Shown: in pieces, positions 1-9,062 of the stretch
Layout: the number at the start of each line of letters is the position of its first letter
Position numbering within the stretch: the first letter of the stretch is position 1
Translations under genes and position numbers: made by a program
The notes under the pieces: model-generated
Seen by the model: only the letters and a program-made list of their open reading frames with translations
Told to the model about the DNA's origin: nothing
Database searches by the model: none
NCBI GenBank assembly: GCA_014730165.1
Contig: WJIS01000181.1
Span: 1-41,310, forward strand
From: Promethearchaeota archaeon
GTDB lineage: Archaea; Asgardarchaeota; Lokiarchaeia; Sigyniarchaeales; SOKP01
Direction of reading: 5' to 3'
DNA length: 41,310 bases

Positions 1-1653
1 TCAAAAAGATGGTTCTCTGATAAATTTATATTATCTAATTTAGATTTTCAGGTTTCATTTGAGTATTTCCAAATCATTCAAGAAAATATCATATTATCCA
101 TTCTAAATATTAAGAAGGAAGCTGAAATACCATATTCTAAATCTTACTTTCTTCCATTAATTATTTATAAGGATTTAAACCAAATTCTAAATGAAAGTGA
201 AAAAACTAAAAATAATATTTTGAAACTCACAGAATTTACTTTCAGTAAGAAAATTGCTCTCACTATTGATAGAGATCAAAAAATATTTACAATTAATTTA
301 ATCGAAGCTGAATATTGTCTTTATTTTTGGGAAAGTATTCTTTTTAAAAAAGAGATATCGGAAAATTACCCCAATTTATCCTTAAATCTCAGTTTATATA
401 CAGAACAATTTCAAGACGAAAAGAATATGAATAAAGTCCAAAATTTGATTGAAGCGAGTATATATTCCGATAGATATGACATATCATTAAATCAATTAGG
501 AAAAGGAAATACTACAAATATGTTATTTCAATTAGAGCTAAATAATCTTAAAACTAATGAAACCTATTCATATGTTTTAAAATCATATAAGGAGTTTTCA
601 GAAAGTTTGGAACCAACTACTCTGTATATTCTCGTACAAAATAATTTTCCTAATGCTCCTAAAATATATGGAACGGTTAATCTTAAAGAAAAGGAGTCCA
701 TTGGAATTCTTGAGTATGTTCCAAATAATGGAAATGTCGGAGATATTTACTGGAATGAATTAAACACCTTAATTACAAATACTTTTATTGATATACGCAA
801 GAATAAGGCTATATTGAATAATAAAAAGGAAATTTCAACTTTAATAAAGAAATACTGTGCTCAGACATTAACTGTTTCTGAATCTATTAGTCAAGCAATC
901 CAAAAATTACATAAATCTCTAATTTACAATGAAAAAGAAGATTATTCTAAAGAAAGTGTAGAAAGTGACTTTTATCTTAACAATTATACGCAAAAATTAA
1001 ATTTAATGATATCAGATTTACAGCATATTATGCAGCAGCAATCTCAAAAAATATTCTATAATCTCCCAAAAATCAGTTCAGTATTAATTGATACAGAAGA
1101 TATTCTTCAAAAATTTCGAAAAGAATTTGCGGAGGAACAAATAAAAATTCAACCAGTACACCAAGATCTCCATATGGAACAGGTTCTATATGATTTAAAA
1201 AAGGGAAAATATCGTTTTTACTTTATGGATTTTGAGGGAGATCCCCAACTTAGTCTCGTGGAAAAAAAAGCAAAATATCCTATAGAAAAGGATCTAGCCT
1301 CCTTTCTAAGATCATTAAGCTATATTAAATTTAATACTATTCTTCAATTCATAGAAAAAAATTTAATTAATAAAGACCGATATGAGGTCCCTGAAGAGAT
1401 ACTTTATACTCTATTTTTTAGAAAATCTTCTACGAAGAAAATAGAAACCCTCGAAATACTTCTTAATTACCTGAATGAATGGGAAACAAAACTTATGACA
1501 AAGATCCTTAAAGATCTCGATCCTAGCATAACACTCATAAATTTTTATACCATAGAACGTATACTTCACGAGTTAAATTATGAAATATTATTTCGACCAA
1601 ACAAATTCATCGTACCTCTATTAGGATTGAAAGAAATCGTTGACAAAAATTAG
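1..1653 (+). CDS. Maltokinase-like sugar kinase (5' end outside window)
   Basis: The frame is open from base 1 to the TAG at 1651-1653, so this is a gene cut by the left edge (550 codons visible), not one starting at the internal TTG at 220. The first visible residues (KRWFSDK) resemble the N-terminal RWF..K motif of maltokinases (Pep2/Mak), so little is probably missing. The kinase core has HQDLHMEQVL (His at visible residue 387), the Brenner-type catalytic loop of the aminoglycoside-phosphotransferase fold, then MDFEGDP (Asp 410) as metal-binding motif, followed by a basic stretch and DLASFLRSLSY, the typical maltokinase C-lobe signature. Known family role: ATP-dependent phosphorylation of maltose to maltose 1-phosphate, often next to or fused with GH13 trehalose synthase. 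A large GH13 gene lies at the other end of this window. The middle (visible residues 200-350) is less conserved. Kinase family is confident; maltose as substrate is inference. Confidence 0.8.
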   Translation, partial: SKRWFSDKFILSNLDFQVSFEYFQIIQENIILSILNIKKEAEIPYSKSYFLPLIIYKDLNQILNESEKTKNNILKLTEFTFSKKIALTIDRDQKIFTINLIEAEYCLYFWESILFKKEISENYPNLSLNLSLYTEQFQDEKNMNKVQNLIEASIYSDRYDISLNQLGKGNTTNMLFQLELNNLKTNETYSYVLKSYKEFSESLEPTTLYILVQNNFPNAPKIYGTVNLKEKESIGILEYVPNNGNVGDIYWNELNTLITNTFIDIRKNKAILNNKKEISTLIKKYCAQTLTVSESISQAIQKLHKSLIYNEKEDYSKESVESDFYLNNYTQKLNLMISDLQHIMQQQSQKIFYNLPKISSVLIDTEDILQKFRKEFAEEQIKIQPVHQDLHMEQVLYDLKKGKYRFYFMDFEGDPQLSLVEKKAKYPIEKDLASFLRSLSYIKFNTILQFIEKNLINKDRYEVPEEILYTLFFRKSSTKKIETLEILLNYLNEWETKLMTKILKDLDPSITLINFYTIERILHELNYEILFRPNKFIVPLLGLKEIVDKN

Positions 1654-1732
1654 ATTAATAATATTTTCAATTCTAATTAATTTTTTATTTGTTTCTGTCC
1701 TACGGATGAGATAAAGAATTCAAATTTATGAA

Positions 1733-2368
1733 TTATTCCGATTTAGCAAATTCAAAAGCATAATGAGTAGCATCTCTTCTAATAGGTGAGATGGTTTCTT
1801 CATATCTTTTTTTTAATTTACTGCTATCCTCAAGTTGTTCGGTAGTAAATTCTATAGAAAAATCTCCTTTCTCTCCCTTAGTTATAAATTGCCACGCAAA
1901 TGCTTCTACAAACTTTTTAGGTCCAAATTTTTTGGAAAAAAGAATATAACTATGAGCATCAATAAATTTTGGAAATAAGCCATATTCTTCACATAAATCC
2001 AATTTATAGTCCTTATCATCTAATTTTCCTTCTAATCTAGCTAAGTCGTTGATAAAACGTGCTAATTCAGTACCAAGTTCTATTTGAGTTACTTCATTTA
2101 GGTCTTCAATTATTTTCTTAAAGTAATTTCGTTTTAGAATTATTAATTCATTCTCATTTAAGGAATTTATGGAATTTCTATCTATTAAAAAATATTTGGC
2201 CATTTCTAAATATTCTCTAATAACCGCTGCTTTTGTAAGCCGTCTTCGGTTACAGATTTTATTTAAGGTTTCGTCTAAATCAGAACTTATCCTAACTGTT
2301 AAAACAGTATCATTATTTTTGCTAGATTTCTTATCTGTTCCGTTTCTTTGTCGATTTACAGGACTCAT
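1733..2368 (-). CDS. Ribbon-helix-helix regulator with uncharacterised C-terminal domain
   Basis: 211 residues. After a polar tail, residues 22-60 (TVLTVRISSDLDETLNKICN, then RRRLTKAAVIREYLEMA) form a ribbon-helix-helix DNA-binding unit of the CopG/Arc type: one beta strand, then two helices with the T-K-A-A-V-I-R turn. The remaining 150 residues are charged and helical, with no motif I recognise. The start is ATG with a GGAG ten bases upstream. The gene converges on the maltokinase-like gene (79 bases between stops) and its 5' side faces the long gene-free stretch, so it could act on sites there; that is inference. The long C-terminal domain is unusual for RHH proteins and could be a ligand or partner-binding part. 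Confidence 0.7.
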   Translation of the reverse strand: MSPVNRQRNGTDKKSSKNNDTVLTVRISSDLDETLNKICNRRRLTKAAVIREYLEMAKYFLIDRNSINSLNENELIILKRNYFKKIIEDLNEVTQIELGTELARFINDLARLEGKLDDKDYKLDLCEEYGLFPKFIDAHSYILFSKKFGPKKFVEAFAWQFITKGEKGDFSIEFTTEQLEDSSKLKKRYEETISPIRRDATHYAFEFAKSE

Positions 2369-3019
2369 TTTTTATATACTCCATTTTAATAAAGGTAAAT
2401 ATTGTAGTATTTCTCTGTCATATGTTACACAAGAAAAATCATATTTTAACTTTAGTGTTTTAAGAAAAATATTATTCATTCTAAGGGACTAATTATATCA
2501 ATTTTTAATTAATTGTTTTTTAATAGAATATAAAATTAATTTCTTTCATTAAATCTTTCTATTTCTAGTTTATGGAGGGAAGATAGAGTTTATTGAATAC
2601 TACGTATCATTTTACGATTTGATTTGAAAAATAAAAGATTTACATGAAGATCAAAAAGAAGTTTCAAATTGCAAATATAATTAGGTTAAAAGAAGTTCAT
2701 CAACATATAAAATTCTTCCAATTCATTATAATAAACCTTTTATAGTGTATATAATCCATATTTATTCATGATTAACCTAAAAAGTAATATCTCTTTAAAA
2801 TTATAGCTTTTGATTGATTAAATAAATATTATTTATCCATTCAATTTTTATACGGATCTATTATAAAATTTATGATTGTATTACTTAAAGAATAGTGTTA
2901 AATTAAATTTAAATAGATAAATCAATTGAAACAAATTTAAATATTCTATAATAATTAAAGGAAATAATCAAGCAGATTTAATAAGAGCTTCAATTACGTA
3001 ATCTGAGATTTGGGATTTG

Positions 3020-3065
3020 AGAGTGTTTTTACTTATTTGTAAAAGAATTAATGCATTAACACTCT
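3020..3065. repeat. Inverted repeat AGAGTGTT/AACACTCT with inner hairpin
   Basis: Arms AGAGTGTT (3020-3027) and AACACTCT (3058-3065) pair perfectly over 8 bases. A second pair, TTTTAC (3027-3032) and GTAAAA (3039-3044), sits inside. This could be a folded RNA, or scars of a decayed gene. Confidence 0.35.
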
Positions 3066-3131
3066 TTCAAAAATGTTCAAAATGTTAGCTTTGAAATAAT
3101 TTATTTGAAAAATCTATTAACATTCACGCAG

Positions 3132-3208
3132 AGTATACTAATTGATTATCTCGATAATCAAATTTAAGATTTTAACTACATTTCAAATATCGTAATCAAT
3201 TGTATACT
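3132..3208. repeat. Nested inverted repeat in gene-free region
   Basis: The outer arms are AGTATACTAATTGATTA (3132-3148) and TAATCAATTGTATACT (3193-3208), complementary except for one extra base in the left arm. The left arm overlaps a second short hairpin, GATTATC-TC-GATAATC (3144-3159). Arms of 16-17 bases are longer than I would expect by chance even at this AT content. Possible roles: operator, structured RNA, or ends of a lost small element. Confidence 0.45.
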
Positions 3209-3866
3209 TTGTTTAAAAATGTAACTTTTGTATTAGATATTATTTTTTTTTAATTTCAAGTAAAAATTAATCAGATGATTAAGTGGTTTTTTTTCAATAA
3301 ATGTTCTTATTAGCTTATACAACTAACATAATTTAAGAACTTTGTCATTTATTAAATATCCTAATGATTAAAAAGTATTATACTATAATCCTAGTTTGAA
3401 TGGCTAAAATATAAAGAAATGCTTTTTTAATTATCTACATATTTAGGTAAATCAATTTTTCTCATCAATCAATAACGTAAATCTATTTCATTTCAAGAAT
3501 TATGATACCTTGATTACTAATCTGTATTTAATGTGTTTATGCACACAAAAGATATTAGTTATCTGTAATATATATTCTGAAATGAAATGTGAAAACATTC
3601 TTTATGTAGTGCGAGTTGTCTAAAGTCAGATTAAAATACCCAAATATTAATTTATTATTTATAAAATAAGCTTTTTCAAATCAACTAACATAAAATAGGC
3701 CATGATGAGCTTTTGAATGTTTTTAGTTTATTAAAAAAGCCTTCTATATGAATTAACTATTGTAAAAGTGAATTTCAAATTAAATGTCAATTGTAACTAA
3801 ATAATTTCAAATAACATCATCTGAATTTAAAATACTATAAATGCATATGGTATCAATTGAAAAAAA

Positions 3867-3875
3867 TATATAAAA
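3867..3875 (+). promoter_or_regulatory. TATA-like box upstream of ArsR gene
   Basis: TATATAAAA, preceded by an A-rich stretch that could serve as BRE, lies 65 bases before the ATG at 3941. This fits a start of transcription near 3895-3900 and a leader of about 40 bases. Read by eye in AT-rich sequence. Confidence 0.4.
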
Positions 3876-3940
3876 GCATAAAATTACTTAATTATTTTGT
3901 TGAAGTATCCACTAATTTAGTAAGGGTTGCATAAAAAATA

Positions 3941-4279
3941 ATGGAAATTAACGAAATAAACGATAGTGAATTTTTTGAAGTAGGTTTACTTAATGAAAGT
4001 TCGGATTTAATAGTTATAGAGTCCGATGATCATATTGAATTAATTATGAAAGCCCTTTCCTCAAAAACACGTAGAGAGATTTTACAGCAGATTCAAATGG
4101 GTCCTATGGATGTATCTGATATCGCTGCTATTTTAGATATGACAGAAGCAAATATATCTGCTCAAATTAAAAAGCTTGAAAAAGCAAAATTGATTAGCTG
4201 TGATTATAGCTCTGGTAAGCATGGTGTAAGGAAAATAAGCTCAATCCGATTTAATTCGCTACTCGTAAAGTTCGCATAA
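3941..4279 (+). CDS. ArsR-type winged-helix transcriptional regulator
   Basis: 112 residues. An acidic N-terminal tail of about 30 residues precedes a winged-helix domain. ALSSKTRREILQQI is the opening helix typical of ArsR regulators, DVSDIAAILDMTEANISAQIKKLEKAKLI is the helix-turn-helix with recognition helix, and the beta wing follows (SGKHGVRKISSIRF). No metal-binding cysteine pair is present, so it is unlikely to be a classical metal sensor. It stands alone behind the gene-free region, 163 bases before the next small gene on the same strand. Family assignment is solid; ligand and targets are unknown. Confidence 0.8.
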   Translation: MEINEINDSEFFEVGLLNESSDLIVIESDDHIELIMKALSSKTRREILQQIQMGPMDVSDIAAILDMTEANISAQIKKLEKAKLISCDYSSGKHGVRKISSIRFNSLLVKFA

Positions 4280-4442
4280 GGTATATCTTTTTTATATTTT
4301 TTCTCTTCTTTTATTTACTTGCTTTTAGAAATAATAATTCTCTTATCAGAATTATTTTTCAAAAATTCACTAATTTTGTCGTCTCCTAATTTTTAAATTC
4401 ATGAATTAGATTTTTTATTCATAGTTAAGATCAGGTGATCAA

Positions 4443-4646
4443 ATGGCTCTTGAATCCAAAAAGCAGATAAAAGAAAACCTAAAATACATTACAGATCATA
4501 GAGAAAAAGATTTCTTCAGCATCAAGCATATTTTTATATCTTACTCTGAAATTGAGCGAAAAAATACTGCTAATGGAATTTTTAATGTAGATAAAATCAA
4601 AGATAAGAAAATTAAAGAAATACTTAAGAAAGAGTTATTCGATTAA
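4443..4646 (+). CDS. Small basic hypothetical protein
   Basis: 67 residues, rich in Lys, Ile and Glu, with no recognised domain. The start is supported by AGGTGATC just before ATG, one of the clearer Shine-Dalgarno matches in the window. It follows the ArsR gene on the same strand, separated by a 163-base AT-rich gap. Predicted soluble and mostly helical (KDKKIKEILKKELFD at the end). Function unknown. Confidence 0.55.
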   Translation: MALESKKQIKENLKYITDHREKDFFSIKHIFISYSEIERKNTANGIFNVDKIKDKKIKEILKKELFD

Positions 4647-4941
4647 GAGAACAAATCTAAATATGTATTTCTTATAATTGCCTGTAAATTCTATAACTTA
4701 TATTCTCTTTGTTGTTGTATATCTATATGATATGGAAAATTGTAAATTTTAATTATGTTATGAATCTTGTTATGATCAATAATTGAGGAAAAAAGTTTTA
4801 TATAACATTGATATTTTTAAGAAAAATTATATAATAAGGAAAAAAAAAGAAAAAACCGCTAATTTGCCCTAAAAACAGGACGGAATGATATGCTCAACTT
4901 AATAATTAGAGTTTTTTATTAAACTTATAATTTAAACTATT

Positions 4942-6513
4942 TTACTTAGCTATCGCTTGTTTTTCCATATTCATTAATTTCGAAAGATATGATTCTATTT
5001 TAAATGCTTGCCCTGTTTTATGTTTAATTTCTTTAGCATTATTACTAATTTGCTTTAATTCTTCCGAAATATTCGATCTTGAAATTCCTTGACTTCGAAG
5101 CATCTGCCAACCACTCATAATAACTGTTTTCATAAACCTAGGAATGCTGCTTGACATCCAATTAAATTTACCGAATGGATTGCAATATCGTTTACCTAAC
5201 ATCTTAAGCCATTCCTCACCAAGATAATAGGAAGAATATGCTTCTACCACTAATTGATACAATTCTTTACTCGATAATTTATCAGTATCCATCATCGAAT
5301 AAAACAAATTATAATGCCGATAATTATGACTTGAAATCCTTCCTTCAGATTTCATTTCTTCATAAAATTTTGTTCCAGGAAAAGCAGTTATAGGAGTAAA
5401 CTGAACGCATGTCAAATTAAGTGATTTAGCATATTGTATTGTTTGTCTGACCATCTTTTTCGTTTCTCCTGGAAATCCAATTATTACTCCTCCAAATATC
5501 GAAATACCATAACTTTGTAGCATTTCTACTACTTCTCTTGTCATTTGAGGAGTTGTACTACGTTTATTCATAGCATTAAGACTTTTTTGATGTACAGATT
5601 CAATTCCTAAGAAAACTTGTCTCATTCCAGCTTTATACATTAGTTCGACTAACCAAGGATTTCGATATAAAGTATCTACTCTTGATTGACAGCTAAAGTA
5701 GATTTCACTATTGATTCCTGATTTGATGATTGTGTCAAGGATCTTCTTAGTACGTTTTATATTAATGGTGAAATTATCTTCACAAAAGAATATAAAATCG
5801 TTTTTTTTAAAATCTACATCGTAAATTTCTTGCATAATACGTTTAATGCTTTTTGATCGATATGATAAATGCTGATTAGGATCTCTCCACATTTTTTGAA
5901 TACAGCAAAATTTACATGAATAAGGGCATCCTCGAGAACTTTCGAGTGATGAAACCCTAACTCCTAAATATAAATATTTTGAATCATCAATTAATTCACG
6001 TCTTGGTAATGGAAAGTTATCCAAATTTTTTTCTAACTTACGCGCTTTGTTATGTACAATTTTTCCTTCTTTATCTTTATATGAAAGACCATCGATATCT
6101 CTAATTGAGATATTGTGCTTATTATTATCAAGAAAATCTACAAGTTCTTTAAACGTATGCTCTCCCTCCCCTCTTATGACATAGTCTACGTAAGGATTCT
6201 TAGTCACATAATCGGGTGCTAAAGTTGGATGATATCCTCCGAAAATAGTCGGACATCCATGTTCCTTTGCAATTTTTGCGATCTCGAAGGCACTATAGAT
6301 TTGTGGAGTCATACTTGTTATTGCGACTAAATCATGATGATTTAGTTCTCTAATTAAATCTTTTCTATCAAACTTATCAACTTTGTAGTCAATGATTTTT
6401 GCTTCATGCTCAGGAACCATTGCAGCTAACGTGATAAGATTTAAGGGTTGTCCTTTAATAATAAAATCTAAACCAACCCTTATTCGTGCGGGATTAATGT
6501 AAAGTATATTCAA
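4942..6513 (-). CDS. B12-binding-domain radical SAM protein
   Basis: 523 residues, a normal length for this class. Residues 1-130 form a Rossmann-like cobalamin-binding domain (LYINPAR at the start, then FGGYHPTLAPD at 91-101 and RGEGEHTF at 114-121). The radical SAM core follows, with C196-x3-C200-x2-C203 for the 4Fe-4S cluster and later strands FFCEDNFT, LGIESVHQKSL and GVIIGFPGET. The cobalamin domain lacks an obvious DxHxxG histidine, as in many members that bind B12 base-off without it. About 130 C-terminal residues are helical. Such enzymes (BchE/COG1032 type) carry out methyl transfers or ring chemistry on unactivated carbons; the substrate cannot be read here. It stands 331 bases downstream of the next minus-strand gene, so it probably has its own promoter. 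Confidence 0.88.
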   Translation of the reverse strand: MNILYINPARIRVGLDFIIKGQPLNLITLAAMVPEHEAKIIDYKVDKFDRKDLIRELNHHDLVAITSMTPQIYSAFEIAKIAKEHGCPTIFGGYHPTLAPDYVTKNPYVDYVIRGEGEHTFKELVDFLDNNKHNISIRDIDGLSYKDKEGKIVHNKARKLEKNLDNFPLPRRELIDDSKYLYLGVRVSSLESSRGCPYSCKFCCIQKMWRDPNQHLSYRSKSIKRIMQEIYDVDFKKNDFIFFCEDNFTINIKRTKKILDTIIKSGINSEIYFSCQSRVDTLYRNPWLVELMYKAGMRQVFLGIESVHQKSLNAMNKRSTTPQMTREVVEMLQSYGISIFGGVIIGFPGETKKMVRQTIQYAKSLNLTCVQFTPITAFPGTKFYEEMKSEGRISSHNYRHYNLFYSMMDTDKLSSKELYQLVVEAYSSYYLGEEWLKMLGKRYCNPFGKFNWMSSSIPRFMKTVIMSGWQMLRSQGISRSNISEELKQISNNAKEIKHKTGQAFKIESYLSKLMNMEKQAIAK

Positions 6514-6844
6514 TTTATTGTTTAACCTACTATTGTAATTATTTATTCAATTTATTCGTTTTAGCATTAGAATGAAATGCTATATTTTAATCAAAAAAAC
6601 ATTCATTAGAATTAACGTAATAATTCATGTGAATATTAAAAAAAAATAAGAAGGAATTACAATACACTTCTAAATTTTTGTAGTTAGTAAAAGATAATTA
6701 GGTATAAAAATGTTATCTCCATAGTTTTTAATGAATTATCTAAAATACATAGAAATTCACCTTTTGACATACAAACCAAATTAATTTCTTCTAAATTCAA
6801 TACTCCAATTCGAGACTAATATTTAAGATAGATATTATATATCT
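6514..6844. other. Intergenic region with operator-like inverted repeat
   Basis: No gene seen. A perfect 7-base inverted repeat, TAGCATT (6562-6568) and AATGCTA (6576-6582) with a 7-base loop, lies about 50 bases upstream of the radical SAM start. It is placed where a regulator site would be. Confidence 0.35.
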
Positions 6845-7990
6845 TTAGGAAAAATAAGGAATTAACATCTCTTTAACCTTATTTAAATGTCCTAAATGAG
6901 CTTCTTGAAGCTTATCTAAAGTTTCTCTGATTCCTATTTTATCAATTCGTTCTGCTAATTTATAAAATGGACTATCTTTCATTTTTTTGATTAATTTTTT
7001 GTTAGATACGCCGTCTTTAAGATAAGTTTTAGGTTCGAAATCCTTTGAAGCTCTTTTTCCTAACATTCCACGGACAATCGTTAGTAGCATCATATCGAAC
7101 GTAATCCTTAATATATCCTCTTTATCTATATCTGCGGATTTTGCATTAAAAGCTTCCTTCAATAACTTAATAGATTTCTTTAAAAGATTAATTACACTAT
7201 TTCCCAATTCTTTTATTTTATCATTATACTTCCTATCTTCAGATGCCCGTAGAGATAAAGCTGCGACAAGTTCATACTCTGCAATTAAATGGATTAATCT
7301 ACTCTTTGAATTCTTCATCAATCCAATTTGATCATTATCTTCCATTATCTCTTCTAAATGTTTTACAGCTTTTCGGAAATATTTTGATATTTCAATGAAT
7401 TTATTCGAAGCGGCTTCATAATCTTCCATATTTAATAACTTAAGAGCTCTTTTTTCCTCCATTTGATAAATTTCATCAAACTTATTAACGGTCATGACGG
7501 CTTTAAGTATTAAATGTTCTCCTTTATCAGCACCATGTTTTGTACGTTCTAAAGCCTCACCTGCTTTAAGTAATAATTGGGAGGATAATTTATAATATTC
7601 TTCTGAATCAAGTTCGTAAAAGTAGTCCGAAGCTTTACTCCATGCATTTCCTGCAGTTTCATAGTCCTTCATTTTAAATGAAAGATTTCCCAATTGGATT
7701 AATAATTTTGCTGAAATTTCTTTTAAATCCAATTCTTCAGTTTTACGGATTATTGATTTTAACCTATAGACTGCTTGAATATTGTTTTTAAATTTTGAAA
7801 TGATCGAAGATATTTTGATGAATAATTGATCGAGTTTAATATAGCTTCCAATATCAAGATATTTCTGTGCCGCTTTTTCATAAAGGTCGATTGCTTCCTT
7901 TCCCTTCCCTTCATCAGCTAAGTTTTCTGCTCTATCAATTAAACTTAATGCTTCTATTTCTATTTCTTCCTTGTCGTGGTTATTAATCAT
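6845..7990 (-). CDS. TPR / SNAP-like alpha-solenoid protein
   Basis: 381 residues, almost all alpha-helical. Residues 10-160 show helix pairs with TPR spacing (ALSLIDRAENLADEGKGKEA, YEKAAQKYLDIGSY, AKLLIQLGNLSFKMKDYETA, AWSKASDYFYEL), an arrangement also like alpha-SNAP. Residues 160-300 are longer helices without clear repeats, and the C-terminal 80 residues form a separate basic helical part. There is no signal peptide and no membrane span. It lies between the MtrH-like gene and the radical SAM gene on the same strand, 137 bases after the former. A scaffold role is likely; SNARE/SNAP homology would be speculation without a structure comparison. Confidence 0.65.
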   Translation of the reverse strand: MINNHDKEEIEIEALSLIDRAENLADEGKGKEAIDLYEKAAQKYLDIGSYIKLDQLFIKISSIISKFKNNIQAVYRLKSIIRKTEELDLKEISAKLLIQLGNLSFKMKDYETAGNAWSKASDYFYELDSEEYYKLSSQLLLKAGEALERTKHGADKGEHLILKAVMTVNKFDEIYQMEEKRALKLLNMEDYEAASNKFIEISKYFRKAVKHLEEIMEDNDQIGLMKNSKSRLIHLIAEYELVAALSLRASEDRKYNDKIKELGNSVINLLKKSIKLLKEAFNAKSADIDKEDILRITFDMMLLTIVRGMLGKRASKDFEPKTYLKDGVSNKKLIKKMKDSPFYKLAERIDKIGIRETLDKLQEAHLGHLNKVKEMLIPYFS

Positions 7991-8127
7991 TATTATTAAT
8001 CATCCTATTATTTATAATATTCAGTATCTTTTACTACATCAAGAATTATTTAACTGAGATATTAAATGTTTTACTTATAGGTTTAAAAAATGACCTTTTA
8101 TTTATATCTATTGAGATTTCAATTCAA

Positions 8128-9003
8128 TTAGTCAAATAGTTTTATATTATGTTCAATTAGTATTTTTTTAAACTCATAAGATTGATGCACTGAAGGAAAA
8201 GTCTCAATCGAATCTTCTATAGCGCCGTAGAAAATAAAATTAGAATACCATGATGCAAGTGTCATAATACTTGCTCTTCTGTATTTCGTATGAAATTTTT
8301 GATTTAATCGTGGGCTAGAATACTTAAATAAAAATAGACTAGGGGCACATCCTACAGGATGTTTTAAAGACTCAGAAACAATTTGCTGAGTTTCAAGGAT
8401 GTGTGCTACACTTTCAAGAGTAACTACTCCACCATCGATCCAGATTTTTTTTACTCCAAGTTTCTTTACTCCTTCAATTAAACTCATCTCTTTAGGTTGC
8501 CTTTTTTTAACAAGATAGTTATATCTCTGAGTAGAAGTCATATTCTCGGAGCCTATGATTAATATAACTACAGTTTCAATTTGGTTTTCCTTGATTAAGT
8601 CGAGTTCCTTTTTATTTTTCAAATTTGAGATTGTATTGTAAATATATTCATTAGGTCCGATCCCTCTATCGTTTAGATATTCTACTCCAGCTTCTCTTGC
8701 ATCAAAAGTCCCACCCAATACAAATGGAGTTTCGTAGTTGTCTAAATAGAACTTCAAATATTCGATCATCGATTTAGGATCAATTGCTGAAATTTCAATC
8801 ATCTCAGGCAATTTATATTTTTTTGAGAGAGTTTTATGATTATCAATACGTTTTTTTGCTTTTTCAGGATTAAATTTGGAAGGATCTTTGCGATCTACTA
8901 TAGTCTCTCCTTGATAAAAAATAGTTCCGATTAATAATGGCGGTAATTCGAAGTTTCCATAGCCTAGTTTAAGATCTTTATAGGTATAAAAAAGATTTGA
9001 CAT
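8128..9003 (-). CDS. MtrH-family methyltransferase subunit
   Basis: 291 residues, close to MtrH (about 310). Motifs of the family are visible: PPLLIGTIFYQGETIV (MtrH opening strand and loop), FVLGGTFDAREAGVEYLNDRG, YIYNTIS, TVVILIIGSENMTSTQRY, and a late VGCAPS. MtrH in methanogens moves the methyl group between tetrahydromethanopterin and the corrinoid protein MtrA; MtrH-like proteins elsewhere pair with corrinoid proteins of methylotrophic or folate-type systems. No MtrA, corrinoid protein or other Mtr subunit is adjacent, and the only corrinoid-type neighbour is the radical SAM protein two genes downstream. It follows the vWA gene by 59 bases on the same strand, which suggests cotranscription. 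The methyl donor is unknown. Confidence 0.8.
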   Translation of the reverse strand: MSNLFYTYKDLKLGYGNFELPPLLIGTIFYQGETIVDRKDPSKFNPEKAKKRIDNHKTLSKKYKLPEMIEISAIDPKSMIEYLKFYLDNYETPFVLGGTFDAREAGVEYLNDRGIGPNEYIYNTISNLKNKKELDLIKENQIETVVILIIGSENMTSTQRYNYLVKKRQPKEMSLIEGVKKLGVKKIWIDGGVVTLESVAHILETQQIVSESLKHPVGCAPSLFLFKYSSPRLNQKFHTKYRRASIMTLASWYSNFIFYGAIEDSIETFPSVHQSYEFKKILIEHNIKLFD

Positions 9004-9062
9004 GATAAGGTATAGATGATGATTTTTATGTAGATCTAATATGATTTCAAAAATTAAAACCT

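Larger units (their letters stand above)
2369..3940. other. Long AT-rich gene-free region with inverted repeats
   Basis: About 1.57 kb without a convincing gene on either strand. It contains several inverted repeats (3020-3065 and 3132-3208, listed separately). A short open stretch on the minus strand, from about 3067 down to 2973 (about 32 codons ending in TGA), reads like protein but is preceded by an in-frame stop. It could be the tail of a dead gene or chance. No tRNA, CRISPR or IS end was seen. The 3' end carries a TATA-like box for the ArsR gene at 3941. Confidence 0.5.

Noticed and set aside
220-1653. Kinase gene starting at an internal TTG
   Set aside because: The frame is open to base 1 and the upstream codons carry the maltokinase-like RWF..K motif, so the start lies outside the window.
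2169-2492. 107-codon frame on the plus strand
   Set aside because: Overlaps the DNA-binding domain of the RHH gene in antisense and has no family signature.
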